Origin: Candidimonas humi
GTDB lineage: Bacteria > Pseudomonadota > Gammaproteobacteria > Burkholderiales > Burkholderiaceae_B
Direction: 5' to 3'
NCBI RefSeq assembly: GCF_019166065.1
Contig: NZ_JAHTBN010000005.1
Span: forward strand, 1-64,000
DNA length: 64,000 bases
Shown: piece by piece, positions 48,113 to 56,387 of the stretch
Numbering within the stretch: the first letter of the stretch is position 1
How the letters are laid out: each line of letters starts with the position of its first letter
Made by a program: the position numbers and the translations under genes
Notes under the pieces: generated by a model
Told to the model about the DNA's origin: nothing
Databases searched by the model: none
Seen by the model: only the letters and a program-made list of their open reading frames with translations

Positions 48113-50107
48113 ATGGCTACCGTTCCAGCCCCGAGCCGGGCGGCCGCGCGGACGACGCCCGGCGGTAGCGCGGCACAACGCACGCAGTCCCGGCAATCCG
48201 GACAACTGCGGCAAGGCGCGCAGGCGTCCGCGGCCGCAAGCGGCGCCGGCGCCTCCCAGGGCTTGGCCAGGACCGGAGGCGCTCCGGACCGCTGGGTCGA
48301 AGCCTTGATGCGCCTGGTCGAATACCTGTCCGCGGCGGTGCTGGCCGCCGACGTGCTGGTGGTTTTCATATCGGTGATCTACCGCTATTTCCTGCACGAC
48401 CCCTTCGATTGGGCCGAGGAGGTCGCCGAGGCGCTGATGATCGTGCTGGTGTTCTTCGGCGCGGCCACTGTGCTCGGGCGTAGCGGCCACATCGGCATCG
48501 ATTTGTTTCGCGGCATGCTGCCGCGGCGCTGGCAAGCCGTCGCCACCCATGCGACCCACTGGATCATCGCCGGAGTGTCGGTATGTTTGTGCGTATCGTC
48601 CTTCGAGCTGTTGCTGGATTCGTACGAGCAGATGACGCCCAGCGGCCTGCCGGGGTGGATCAATACCTACCCGATGTTGCTGGGCAGCGCGTTCATGACG
48701 ATATTCGCGCTGGTCAATGCGCTTGCCGGCACGCGCCGCGTGGTGCTGGAGTCGCTGGGATGGTGCGTGGCCGTCGCCGCTGCCGTACTGGCGTGGAATA
48801 TCTTCCTGCCCGATATGGCCATACCGCCCGGCGCGCTGCTGGCGCTGGGCTTTGTCGCAGGCTTGCTGCTGGGCGTGCCGATCGGCTTCGTGCTGGCTTT
48901 TTGCTCGCTGCTGTTCTTCCTGGCCAATCCCTCGCTGCCCATGCTGGTCTATTCGCAGCAGGTCATGGCCGGGGTCGACAACTTCGTGCTGCTGGCCATT
49001 CCGTTCTTCGTGCTGGCGGGACTGCTGATGGAATCCAACGGCATGTCCTCGCGCCTGATCGAATTGCTGCTGCGCATGTTCGGCAGGGTGCGCGGCGGCC
49101 TGGGCCTGATCATCATCACCGCCACGGCGTTCTTCTCGGGCGTGTCGGGCTCGAAGCTGGCCGACATCGCCGCGGTGGGCGGCGTGGTGATGCCCGCGGT
49201 GCGCCAGAGCCGCCAGGATCCGGACGAGGCGGCCGCGCTGCTGGCATGCAGCGCGGTCATGGCCGAGACCATCCCTCCCTGCGTGAACATGATCATCATG
49301 GGCTTCGTCGCCAATATCTCCATCGCCGGGCTGTTCCTGGCGGGGCTGGTGCCGGCGCTGGTGCTGGCCGTTTCGCTGGCCGTGATGGCCGTGATATTCG
49401 GGCGCAAGATTAATGTGCATGACGCCCTGGGCAAGCGCCGCGCGCTGCTGCCATTGCTGGGCGGCGCGCTCGTGGCGTTCATCATGATCATGATGATAGG
49501 CAAGGGCGTGACCTCTGGCATAGCCACTTCCACCGAGGTGTCGGCGTTCGCCGTGGTCTATGCGCTGTTGGCCGGCAGCCTGGCATTTCGCGAGATGTCG
49601 CTGCGCGCGACCGTCGATGTGTTCGTGCGCGGCGCGTCCATGGCCGGCGGCATCTTGTTCATCGTGGCGGCGGCCTCCAGTGTGTCGTTCGCGCTGACGA
49701 TCGAGCAGATACCGGCCATGCTTTCCGGCACCATGCTGGCCTTTGCCCACCATTACGGCCCCAACGGCTTCTTGTTGTTGTCGGTGCTGCTGATGGTGGT
49801 GTTCGGCTCGGTACTTGAAGGGGCGCCGGCGCTCATCATCTTCGGCCCGCTGCTGACGCCCCTGGCCACGCAACTGGGCATCAACCCCCTGCATTTCGGC
49901 ACCGTGATCGTGCTGGCAATGGGCTTCGGCCTGTTCCTGCCGCCCGTGGGGCTGGGGCTGTTCGCCACTTGCGCCATCACCGGCACCGAGGTCGGACGCG
50001 TGGCGCGGCCCATGCTGAAGTACTTGGCAGTGCTTGCGGCCGCCCTTGTATTATTGATATTCGTCCCATCTTTTTCCGAATGGCTGCCGCGCCATTTCGG
50101 CATGTAG
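48113..50107 (+). CDS. dctQM: Fused TRAP transporter small and large permease (DctQM)
   Basis: A 664-residue membrane protein. Residues ~1-60 are a hydrophilic Ala/Ser/Arg/Gly-rich tail. Residues ~60-200 form the four-helix DctQ part (VLVVFISVIYRYFLHDPFDWAEEVAEALM with the conserved RYF...W.EE). From ~235 on follows the large DctM part, with GVPIGFVLAFCSLLFF, FFVLAGLLMESNGM, SGVSGSKLADIAAVG and GLFLPPVGLGLFATCAI. It uses the ion gradient to import the receptor-bound acid. The fusion of Q and M is a known variant; the long low-complexity tail is unusual. The LacI gene starts four bases after the stop. Confidence 0.93.
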   Translation: MATVPAPSRAAARTTPGGSAAQRTQSRQSGQLRQGAQASAAASGAGASQGLARTGGAPDRWVEALMRLVEYLSAAVLAADVLVVFISVIYRYFLHDPFDWAEEVAEALMIVLVFFGAATVLGRSGHIGIDLFRGMLPRRWQAVATHATHWIIAGVSVCLCVSSFELLLDSYEQMTPSGLPGWINTYPMLLGSAFMTIFALVNALAGTRRVVLESLGWCVAVAAAVLAWNIFLPDMAIPPGALLALGFVAGLLLGVPIGFVLAFCSLLFFLANPSLPMLVYSQQVMAGVDNFVLLAIPFFVLAGLLMESNGMSSRLIELLLRMFGRVRGGLGLIIITATAFFSGVSGSKLADIAAVGGVVMPAVRQSRQDPDEAAALLACSAVMAETIPPCVNMIIMGFVANISIAGLFLAGLVPALVLAVSLAVMAVIFGRKINVHDALGKRRALLPLLGGALVAFIMIMMIGKGVTSGIATSTEVSAFAVVYALLAGSLAFREMSLRATVDVFVRGASMAGGILFIVAAASSVSFALTIEQIPAMLSGTMLAFAHHYGPNGFLLLSVLLMVVFGSVLEGAPALIIFGPLLTPLATQLGINPLHFGTVIVLAMGFGLFLPPVGLGLFATCAITGTEVGRVARPMLKYLAVLAAALVLLIFVPSFSEWLPRHFGM

Positions 50108-50110
50108 CTC

Positions 50111-51205
50111 ATGAGCACCATACACGATGTCGCCCGGCATGCCGGCGTTTCCGCCAGCACGGTATCCAATGTGCTGAACGGGCGCGCCGGGCAGATGCGC
50201 CCCGAGACCCTGGAAAGGGTGCGAGCCGCGATCGCCGAGCTGAAATATGGGCCGAGCACCGTGGCGCGCCAGCTCAAGACCGGGCATTCCTCTTTCATCG
50301 GCTTGCTGATTCCTTCCATCGCCAACCCCATGTTCGGCTACATCGCTTGCGAGATCGAGCGCCACGCCTTGCAGCATGGCTACCGCGTGCTGATCTGCAA
50401 TGCCTACCGCGATCGGGACAAGGAGGCCGCGTTCTTCCAGGACCTGCTGGCCCACGGCGTGCGCAGCGCCATAGTCGTCTCGTCCCTGGAAGACGAGCGC
50501 CACCTGGAACTGGCGGCCGAGCGCGGCATGACCGTGGTCAGCTATGACCGCCGCGCCGTGCCCGGCGACCGCCCCGGCGTCGATCACGTTACCGTCGACA
50601 GCGTGCTGGCCGCGCGAATGGCCACCCGCCATCTCATCGAGCATGGCCATCGGCACTTGGCCTTCGTCACCGTTTCCGGCGTGACCATGAGCCGCAAGGA
50701 CAAGATCCAGGGATTCTGGCAGGCGGTGGACGAAGCGGGGCTGCGCGCCACCAGCCGCGTCGTCGACGCGGGGCCCGTGCACCAGTATGGCGATTCCGCC
50801 ATCGGCGAGATCGGCGCGTCCTGCGCGCGCCAGCTGTCCGGCGAGCCCGACAGGCCGACCGGCATCGTGGCGCTCAACGACTTGATGGCCCTGGGCGTGA
50901 TGGCGGGGCTGCATGAGTCGGGCCTGCGCGTGCCGCAAGACGTGTCCGTGATCGGCATGGACGGCCTGTTCCTTTCGGCGATGTCCAATCCAGGGCTGAG
51001 CACTATCGAATTTCCCGTTACCGCGATGGCGGCCGCGCTGGTTGACCGGGTCATAGGCGGCGCGACGCCGGGCGACCAGCCGGCCGAGACCGTCTTTACC
51101 GATGTCAGGCTGATCGAACGCGAGTCCGTCGCCGCACCGCGCGGCGCGCGCCGCAAGAGCGCGGCATCCCCGCGAGGCGCTGCGGCAAAGAGCAATACAA
51201 AGTAG
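50111..51205 (+). CDS. LacI family transcriptional regulator
   Basis: A 364-residue repressor. The N-terminal helix-turn-helix is TIHDVARHAGVSASTVSNVLNG, with the hinge helix near PSTVARQLKTG. The periplasmic-binding-like effector domain spans ~60-335 (IGLLIPSIANPMFG; GIVALNDLMALGVMAGL; SVIGMDGLFLSA). It has an extra basic C-terminal tail (APRGARRKSAASPRGAAAK) of ~25 residues. It is co-transcribed with the TRAP genes and probably binds the palindrome at 46886-46923, giving feedback control by the transported acid or its product. Confidence 0.92.
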   Translation: MSTIHDVARHAGVSASTVSNVLNGRAGQMRPETLERVRAAIAELKYGPSTVARQLKTGHSSFIGLLIPSIANPMFGYIACEIERHALQHGYRVLICNAYRDRDKEAAFFQDLLAHGVRSAIVVSSLEDERHLELAAERGMTVVSYDRRAVPGDRPGVDHVTVDSVLAARMATRHLIEHGHRHLAFVTVSGVTMSRKDKIQGFWQAVDEAGLRATSRVVDAGPVHQYGDSAIGEIGASCARQLSGEPDRPTGIVALNDLMALGVMAGLHESGLRVPQDVSVIGMDGLFLSAMSNPGLSTIEFPVTAMAAALVDRVIGGATPGDQPAETVFTDVRLIERESVAAPRGARRKSAASPRGAAAKSNTK

Positions 51206-51215
51206 AAGGCAGTAT

Positions 51216-52271
51216 ATGAAGCACATGAAGCAGCGCGTATTCGTCACCCATCCCCGCGGCCGGCTCGAGGATTATTTCGGCGACAAGGCCGTGGCGGCGC
51301 TGGCCGCCGTGGCCGAGGCCCGCTTCAATCCCGAGGACCGCGAGCTCTCCACACCGGAACTGATCGAGGCCGCGGCGGATAGCGATGCCATCATCGCCTA
51401 CAGGCAGACGCCCGCGCCGCGCGAACTGTTTGCGGGCTTGCCGAGGCTGGCCGCGTTTCTGCGCTGCGCTGTCGACATACGCACCGTCAACGTGGCGGCC
51501 GCCGGAGAACACGGCGTGCTCGTCACGCAGGCCAGCGCCGGCTTCGTGCCCGCGGTGGCGGAATGGGTGCTGGGCGCCATGCTGGACCTGGCGCGCTCGA
51601 CTACCGTCTATGCGAGCGCCTACCATCGCGGGCGGCGGCCCGAGCCCGTGATGGGCCGCGAGCTGTGCGGCGCGACGCTGGGCATCATCGGATACGGGCG
51701 TATTGCGCGCCGCCTCGGCGAGCTGGGCGCGGCCCTGGGCATGCGGGTGCTGGTTTCCGATCCGCATGTCGAGGTGTCCGGGCATGGTGTGCGTTCGGTC
51801 GACTTGCCGGCGCTCCTGGCCGCGGCGGATTTCGTCGTCTGCCTGGCCGCCGCCAACGCCCAGACCGAGAACCTGATGGACGTGCGCGCTTTCGCCGCCT
51901 TGCGGCCGGGTTCGTATTTCATCAATGCGTCGCGCGGCGAGCTGGTGGACGAGCAGGCGCTGCTGGCGGCGCTCGATTCGGGCCACCTGGCCGGTTGCGC
52001 CCTGGACGTAGGCCGCGCCGCGGACCAGATGCCCACGCCCGAACTGGCCCGCCATCCGCGAGTCATCGCAACGCCTCATGTGGGCGGCCTCACTCCGGGG
52101 GCCATCGAGCACCAGGCCCTGGAGACAGTGGCCCAGGTCGAGGCGATCTTCCAGGGCAGGATTCCTCCCGGCGCGGTGAATGCTGCGCAGGCGACGCGCT
52201 TGCTGAAGTGGGGCGGCGCAGGCCAGCCCGAAGCCGAGGCGGCCGATCTTCGGCCGGCCCTCAGATCATAG
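51216..52271 (+). CDS. D-isomer-specific 2-hydroxyacid dehydrogenase
   Basis: A 351-residue NAD(P)-dependent dehydrogenase. The Rossmann motif is GIIGYGRIARRLGELG. Catalytic residues are Arg in INASRGELVDE and His in ATPHVGGLTPGA; the usual Glu lies in the preceding DVGRAADQMPTPEL region, which is unlike the typical xxEP block, so the acid partner is uncertain. It begins ten bases after the LacI stop. It is the last gene of the TRAP-lacI unit, suggesting that the imported substrate is a 2-hydroxy acid or is converted through a 2-keto acid. The C-terminus overlaps the convergent aldo/keto reductase gene by 11 bases. Confidence 0.87.
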   Translation: MKHMKQRVFVTHPRGRLEDYFGDKAVAALAAVAEARFNPEDRELSTPELIEAAADSDAIIAYRQTPAPRELFAGLPRLAAFLRCAVDIRTVNVAAAGEHGVLVTQASAGFVPAVAEWVLGAMLDLARSTTVYASAYHRGRRPEPVMGRELCGATLGIIGYGRIARRLGELGAALGMRVLVSDPHVEVSGHGVRSVDLPALLAAADFVVCLAAANAQTENLMDVRAFAALRPGSYFINASRGELVDEQALLAALDSGHLAGCALDVGRAADQMPTPELARHPRVIATPHVGGLTPGAIEHQALETVAQVEAIFQGRIPPGAVNAAQATRLLKWGGAGQPEAEAADLRPALRS

Positions 52272-53106
52272 GCAGGTAATTCGGCTCGGGCCCGCGCGGG
52301 AAGGCGCTGTCGATGCGGGCAAGCTCCGTGTCGGACAAGACCAGGCCGCCGGCGCCGGCATTGTCCTGCGCATGCGCGGCGGTCGAAGCCTTGGGGATCG
52401 CATACAGGCCCGGCTTGCGTGTCAGGAAGGCCAGCGCGACCTGGCGCGGCGTGGCGCCGCGAGCCTCGGCTATTTCTGCCAGGAGCCTGCCGCCGACGCT
52501 GTCGGGCTCGGGAAAATCATTGTGCCCGAACGGGCTGTAGGCCACCACGGCCACCTCGTGGCGTTCGCACCAGGGTATGACGGCGTGCTCTATGGCGCGT
52601 TCCTGCAAGTGGTATAGCACCTGGTTGCAGGCCAGCCGTCCCGGCCCGGCCACCGCCAGCGCTTCTTCCAGGTCAGCCACGTCGAAGTTGCTGGCCCCAT
52701 AGGACAGTATCTTGCCGTCGCGCTGCAGCGCGTCGAAAGCGGCGAAGGTCTCTTCCAGCGGATGGCTGCCGCGCCAATGCAGCAGATAGCAATCCAGGCG
52801 GTCGGTGCCCAGCGCCTTCAGCGACCGTTCGCAGGCGTTGAGCGTGCCCTTGCGGGACGCATGCTGCGGCAGCACTTTCGACACCAGGAACACCTCGTCG
52901 CGCCGCCCGCGCACGGCTTCGCCCACGACGCGCTCGGCCGCTCCGTCGCCATACATCTCGGCCGTGTCTATGTGATTCATGCCCAGGTCGAGCCCGCGCC
53001 GCAGCGCGTCCACAGCCCGAGCGCGATGGCCCTCATCGATATACCAGGTGCCTTGGCCTATGATGGAAACGGATCTGCCGGTAGAGCCGAAAGTCGAGGT
53101 GCGCAT
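52261..53106 (-). CDS. Aldo/keto reductase
   Basis: A 281-residue aldo/keto reductase of the AKR5-like group. The catalytic tetrad residues are Asp and Tyr in MNHIDTAEMYGDGAAE, Lys in EVFLVSKVLP and His in DCYLLHWRG. YGASNFDVADLEEAL and IPKASTAAHAQDNAGA (NADPH-binding) are also present. AGGGAA nine bases upstream supports the ATG chosen. It converges on the 2-hydroxyacid dehydrogenase with overlapping 3' ends. It may reduce an aldehyde or keto intermediate of the same pathway, but has its own promoter. Confidence 0.9.
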   Translation of the reverse strand: MRTSTFGSTGRSVSIIGQGTWYIDEGHRARAVDALRRGLDLGMNHIDTAEMYGDGAAERVVGEAVRGRRDEVFLVSKVLPQHASRKGTLNACERSLKALGTDRLDCYLLHWRGSHPLEETFAAFDALQRDGKILSYGASNFDVADLEEALAVAGPGRLACNQVLYHLQERAIEHAVIPWCERHEVAVVAYSPFGHNDFPEPDSVGGRLLAEIAEARGATPRQVALAFLTRKPGLYAIPKASTAAHAQDNAGAGGLVLSDTELARIDSAFPRGPEPNYLPMI

Positions 53107-53380
53107 GAATGATGATTCCCTGAATGATTGCGAAAGCATGGCCGGGCATCGGTGCTGGATATGGCCGATAGCGCAAACGGCTGCATAACCGTTTTGGGCG
53201 AGAGTATGGCGGGCGACAGCCTGTGCCGTATCGAGTGCCCGTTTGCCCTCGCTTTGTCTGCATACGCACGTCCATGCTTGATTGCCTCAGGCCCTTTACT
53301 GCATAATTATTTTAGGGGTGGGACATATTTATTGTGCGGTACGCGGCTGGAGACTAGCGGCATGCGCCGCTCGACCCATT

Positions 53381-54226
53381 ATGAATACTGTAGAACTTGC
53401 CGATGTCGGCCGCAGCCAGATCAGGGGCTGGCTGCATGAAGGTGTGGTGTTCGAGACTCATCGAGGACAGCCGCACGTCATTCCCAGGCACGCTCACGAT
53501 GCTTACCAGGTCGGGGTTACCACCCGCGATCCCGGGGAATATCTGTGCGAAGGCAAGACCTGGCTTGCAGCTCCCGGCAACATCATATTGTTTCATCCCG
53601 GCCAGGTGCACAGCTCCCCCAAGACGAGCGTGCGCTGCAGGCAGGCCATCTCCAGACTGCTATTCATCGATCCGGAAAAAATGCGCCGGGCGGCTCGCAT
53701 GCTTGCCGAAGGCACGGACGAATATCCTACGTTCGATAAGCTGGTCATCGAAGATCGGGCATTTATCGGTAGTTTCCTGCAGATGCATGCCTCGGCGGAT
53801 GCGGACAACTTTTCTCTAGAGCAAGAGTCTCGTTTCATTTCTGTCTTGGGGGCGCTGATACTGCGGTTCGGCTCGCTCGGCAGGCCTTGCGAGAACGTGC
53901 AATGCAGCGGGGCCCGGATACAGGCGGTTCTCGATTACCTGGAAGCGCATTACGCGGAAAACATTTCTCTTGAAGACCTCGCCGGGATCGCCGAAGTCAG
54001 TCCATTTCATCTGAATCGCGTATTTGCCCACAAAGTAGGCATGCCTCCGCATGCCTTCCAGACACAGCGCCGTATCGACAGGGCCAAGCAATTGCTGCTG
54101 GGCGGCATGTCGGTGATCGATGCCGCGCTTGAAACAGGCTTCTTCGACCAAAGCCACTTTACCCGGCATTTCCGGCGCATCGTGGGAGTTCCTCCACGCA
54201 GCTACGTTTCTTTATTGAGCCATTGA
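53381..54226 (+). CDS. AraC family transcriptional regulator
   Basis: A 281-residue regulator. An N-terminal AraC-type cupin domain (~25-145) contains HVIPRHAHDAYQVGV and GNIILFHPGQVHS. The C-terminal double helix-turn-helix (~180-281) has ISLEDLAGIAEVSPFHLNRVFAHKVGM and VIDAALETGFFDQSHFTRHFRRIVGVPP in consecutive helices. The start is the ATG at the beginning of the conserved region. It precedes the Bug receptor and acyl-CoA gene set on the same strand and is likely its activator. Base use in this gene is slightly less GC-rich than in neighbours, visible in its AT-rich upstream DNA (53305-53335). Confidence 0.88.
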   Translation: MNTVELADVGRSQIRGWLHEGVVFETHRGQPHVIPRHAHDAYQVGVTTRDPGEYLCEGKTWLAAPGNIILFHPGQVHSSPKTSVRCRQAISRLLFIDPEKMRRAARMLAEGTDEYPTFDKLVIEDRAFIGSFLQMHASADADNFSLEQESRFISVLGALILRFGSLGRPCENVQCSGARIQAVLDYLEAHYAENISLEDLAGIAEVSPFHLNRVFAHKVGMPPHAFQTQRRIDRAKQLLLGGMSVIDAALETGFFDQSHFTRHFRRIVGVPPRSYVSLLSH

Positions 54227-54447
54227 TCCGGGGGCAGCTCCTCGCGCAATAGCGCGCATTCGTCGCGTCCGCCGCACGCGCCTGCCACACGCAAGATCGT
54301 ACAAGCCCCGCATTTTTCGCTTGCGCATACTAACGTCCCAAGGGATGCAGGTACGCAAGACTCCTGCCGATTCCCGATAAACATTCGATTGGTCGACGAC
54401 CTAGCGTCGTACGCCCAAGGACGTATTTTTGCCCAAAGGAGACGGCA

Positions 54448-55428
54448 GTGAAGATTTTATTGAAATACGCGGCAATACTTGGTCTTTCTGTATGCGCAAC
54501 GCTGTTCGGGTCCAACCCCGCACTGGCGAAATATCCGGATCACGCCATTCAATTGGTGTCTCCATATGCCGCAGGCGGCGCAAACGATTTCCTGACGCGT
54601 TTGATGGCCAAGGGGCTGTCCGAGCAACTGAAAGTGAGTGCGGTAGTGGAAAACCGGGCAGGCGCCAATGGCATGGTCGGGGGCGGCTTTGTCGCCAAAT
54701 CGGCCCCGGACGGCTACACCTTGCTCATGGGCAATAGTGCCACGCATGGAACGAATCCGACGCTATATCCCAAAGCCCCATACGATGCCTTGAAGGATTT
54801 TTCGCCGGTGGCGATGGTCGGGATGGTGCCTATCGTACTGATCGTGAATTCGTCTTTGCACATCAATAGCATCAAAGAACTGCTGGCATACGGCAAGGCG
54901 CACCCTGGGAAGCTGTCCTTCGGCAGCAGTGGGGTCGGGGGCACCGGGCACCTGGCCGGCGAAGCATTCAAGATGGCGACCGGGATCGACATGATCCATG
55001 CTCCCTACAAGGGGGACGCCCCAGCGGTAACCGACACCATGGGAGGCCAGGTATCCATGGCCTTCGTGGGAGTGGCGTCGGCCACGCCCATGCTGAAGTC
55101 CGGCAAGATCAAGATTCTGGCGGTTGCCAATCCCTCGCGGCTGTCGTCGCTGCCGGATGTACCCACCATGGCGCAGGCGGGCGTCAAGGGCGTGGAATTT
55201 TCACAATGGTATGCACTCATGGCACGCTCGGGCACCCCGGAGCATCGCATCGACGTACTCAACGATGCAGTGCGCAAGACTTTGCAGGAAAGCAGCGTGA
55301 AAAAGAGCCTGGCCACCATGGGAGCCGAAGCCAGCGCCATGTCGCCGGCGCAACTGCACACATTCATCACCAACGAGATCCAGCGGTTCGGCAAGATCAT
55401 CCATACCTTGCACATACAGCCGCAGTGA
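54448..55428 (+). CDS. Bug-family (TctC-like) periplasmic solute receptor
   Basis: A 326-residue secreted receptor. The signal peptide ends SNPALA before KYPDHAIQLV. The mature protein has the Bug signature: PYAAGGANDFLTRLMAKGLSE and VENRAGANGMVGGGFVAKSAPDGYTLL in the N-terminal lobe, and PYKGDAPAVTDTMGGQV. The start codon is GTG, preceded by AAAGGAGA six bases upstream. Bug receptors are greatly expanded in Bordetella and relatives and bind small carboxylates or amides; many, like this one, lack adjacent TctAB membrane genes. It probably captures the compound degraded by the following enzymes. Confidence 0.92.
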   Translation: MKILLKYAAILGLSVCATLFGSNPALAKYPDHAIQLVSPYAAGGANDFLTRLMAKGLSEQLKVSAVVENRAGANGMVGGGFVAKSAPDGYTLLMGNSATHGTNPTLYPKAPYDALKDFSPVAMVGMVPIVLIVNSSLHINSIKELLAYGKAHPGKLSFGSSGVGGTGHLAGEAFKMATGIDMIHAPYKGDAPAVTDTMGGQVSMAFVGVASATPMLKSGKIKILAVANPSRLSSLPDVPTMAQAGVKGVEFSQWYALMARSGTPEHRIDVLNDAVRKTLQESSVKKSLATMGAEASAMSPAQLHTFITNEIQRFGKIIHTLHIQPQ

Positions 55429-55509
55429 TCTCGCAGCGGTATCGATGCCGGTGCCATATGCAGAGCTTGCGCGAATACATACATTTCTTTCTAACTAAAG
55501 GAATTGACC

Positions 55510-56382
55510 ATGTTGTTGGAAAACAAAGTGGCGGTGGTGACGGGGGCGGGGCAGGGGATCGGCGCTGCACTTGCCCGAGCCCTGGCCGCCGAAGGCGCCC
55601 GTGTCGTCGTCAATGACATCAATGGCGCCAACGCCGACGAGGTTGCGCGCCTTCTTTCCGAGGAAGGGCTGCAAGCGATAGGCGAGCATTCCGATATTTC
55701 GAGTTTCGATGGCGCCGAAGCATTGATGGAGGCGGCTGTCCAGGCATATGGAGGAGTAGACATACTCGTCAATAACGCCGGGATACTGCGCGACCGAATG
55801 AGCTTCAATATGAGCGAAGCGGAATGGGACCAGGTGATCGCGGTCTGCCTCAAAGGCACTTTTGCCTGCGCCAGGGCGGCGGTGCGTCATATGCGCCGCT
55901 CGGGCAAGCCAGGGCGGATCATCAATATTTCATCTCGTTCCGGGTTGCGCGGCAGTATAGGGCAGGCCAATTATGCCGCCGCGAAAGCCGGTGTATTGGG
56001 CTTGACCCGCACCATGTCCCGGGAGGTCGAAAAATACGGAATCACGGTCAATGCCATCAGTCCGCGTGCCGTAACGGGCATGACCGACAGCGTCCCGGAC
56101 GCCGTACGCCGGAAGAAAGATGCTTCCTGGAGCGATTCTTCGGTGGTTCTGCGCGGCTCGCCCGCGCAAGTGGCTCCCGCCGTCCTTTACTTGGCAAGCG
56201 AAGAGGCGCAATGGGTCAACGGCCAGGTAATCGGCATCGGCGGCGACAAACTTTCACTGTGGACACACCCCCGCGAAACCGTGGAAGCCTATTCGTTCGG
56301 CGGCTGGACGCTGCAGAAGATCCGGGAGTTGTTTCGCCCCACGTTCGGGTCGGAACTGCAATCGGTGGGAAACAAGGATTGA
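55510..56382 (+). CDS. Short-chain dehydrogenase/reductase
   Basis: A 290-residue SDR, a little longer than the classical ~250. The cofactor motif is VTGAGQGIGAALA, with NNAG (ILVNNAGIL). Catalytic Ser in INISSRSGLRG and Tyr/Lys in QANYAAAKAG are intact. The C-terminal extension after the VNGQVIGIGGD block includes TLQKIRELFRPTFGSE. It is similar to the SDR parts of fatty-acid and steroid beta-oxidation enzymes, and probably oxidises a hydroxyacyl-CoA or alcohol. AAAGGAA supports the ATG. The acyl-CoA synthetase gene follows almost immediately. Confidence 0.9.
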   Translation: MLLENKVAVVTGAGQGIGAALARALAAEGARVVVNDINGANADEVARLLSEEGLQAIGEHSDISSFDGAEALMEAAVQAYGGVDILVNNAGILRDRMSFNMSEAEWDQVIAVCLKGTFACARAAVRHMRRSGKPGRIINISSRSGLRGSIGQANYAAAKAGVLGLTRTMSREVEKYGITVNAISPRAVTGMTDSVPDAVRRKKDASWSDSSVVLRGSPAQVAPAVLYLASEEAQWVNGQVIGIGGDKLSLWTHPRETVEAYSFGGWTLQKIRELFRPTFGSELQSVGNKD

Positions 56383-56387
56383 GCGCC

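Noticed and set aside
47069..49894. Long minus-strand open frame opposite the TRAP genes
   Set aside because: His/Gln/Arg-rich shadow translation of dctP and dctQM with no family features.
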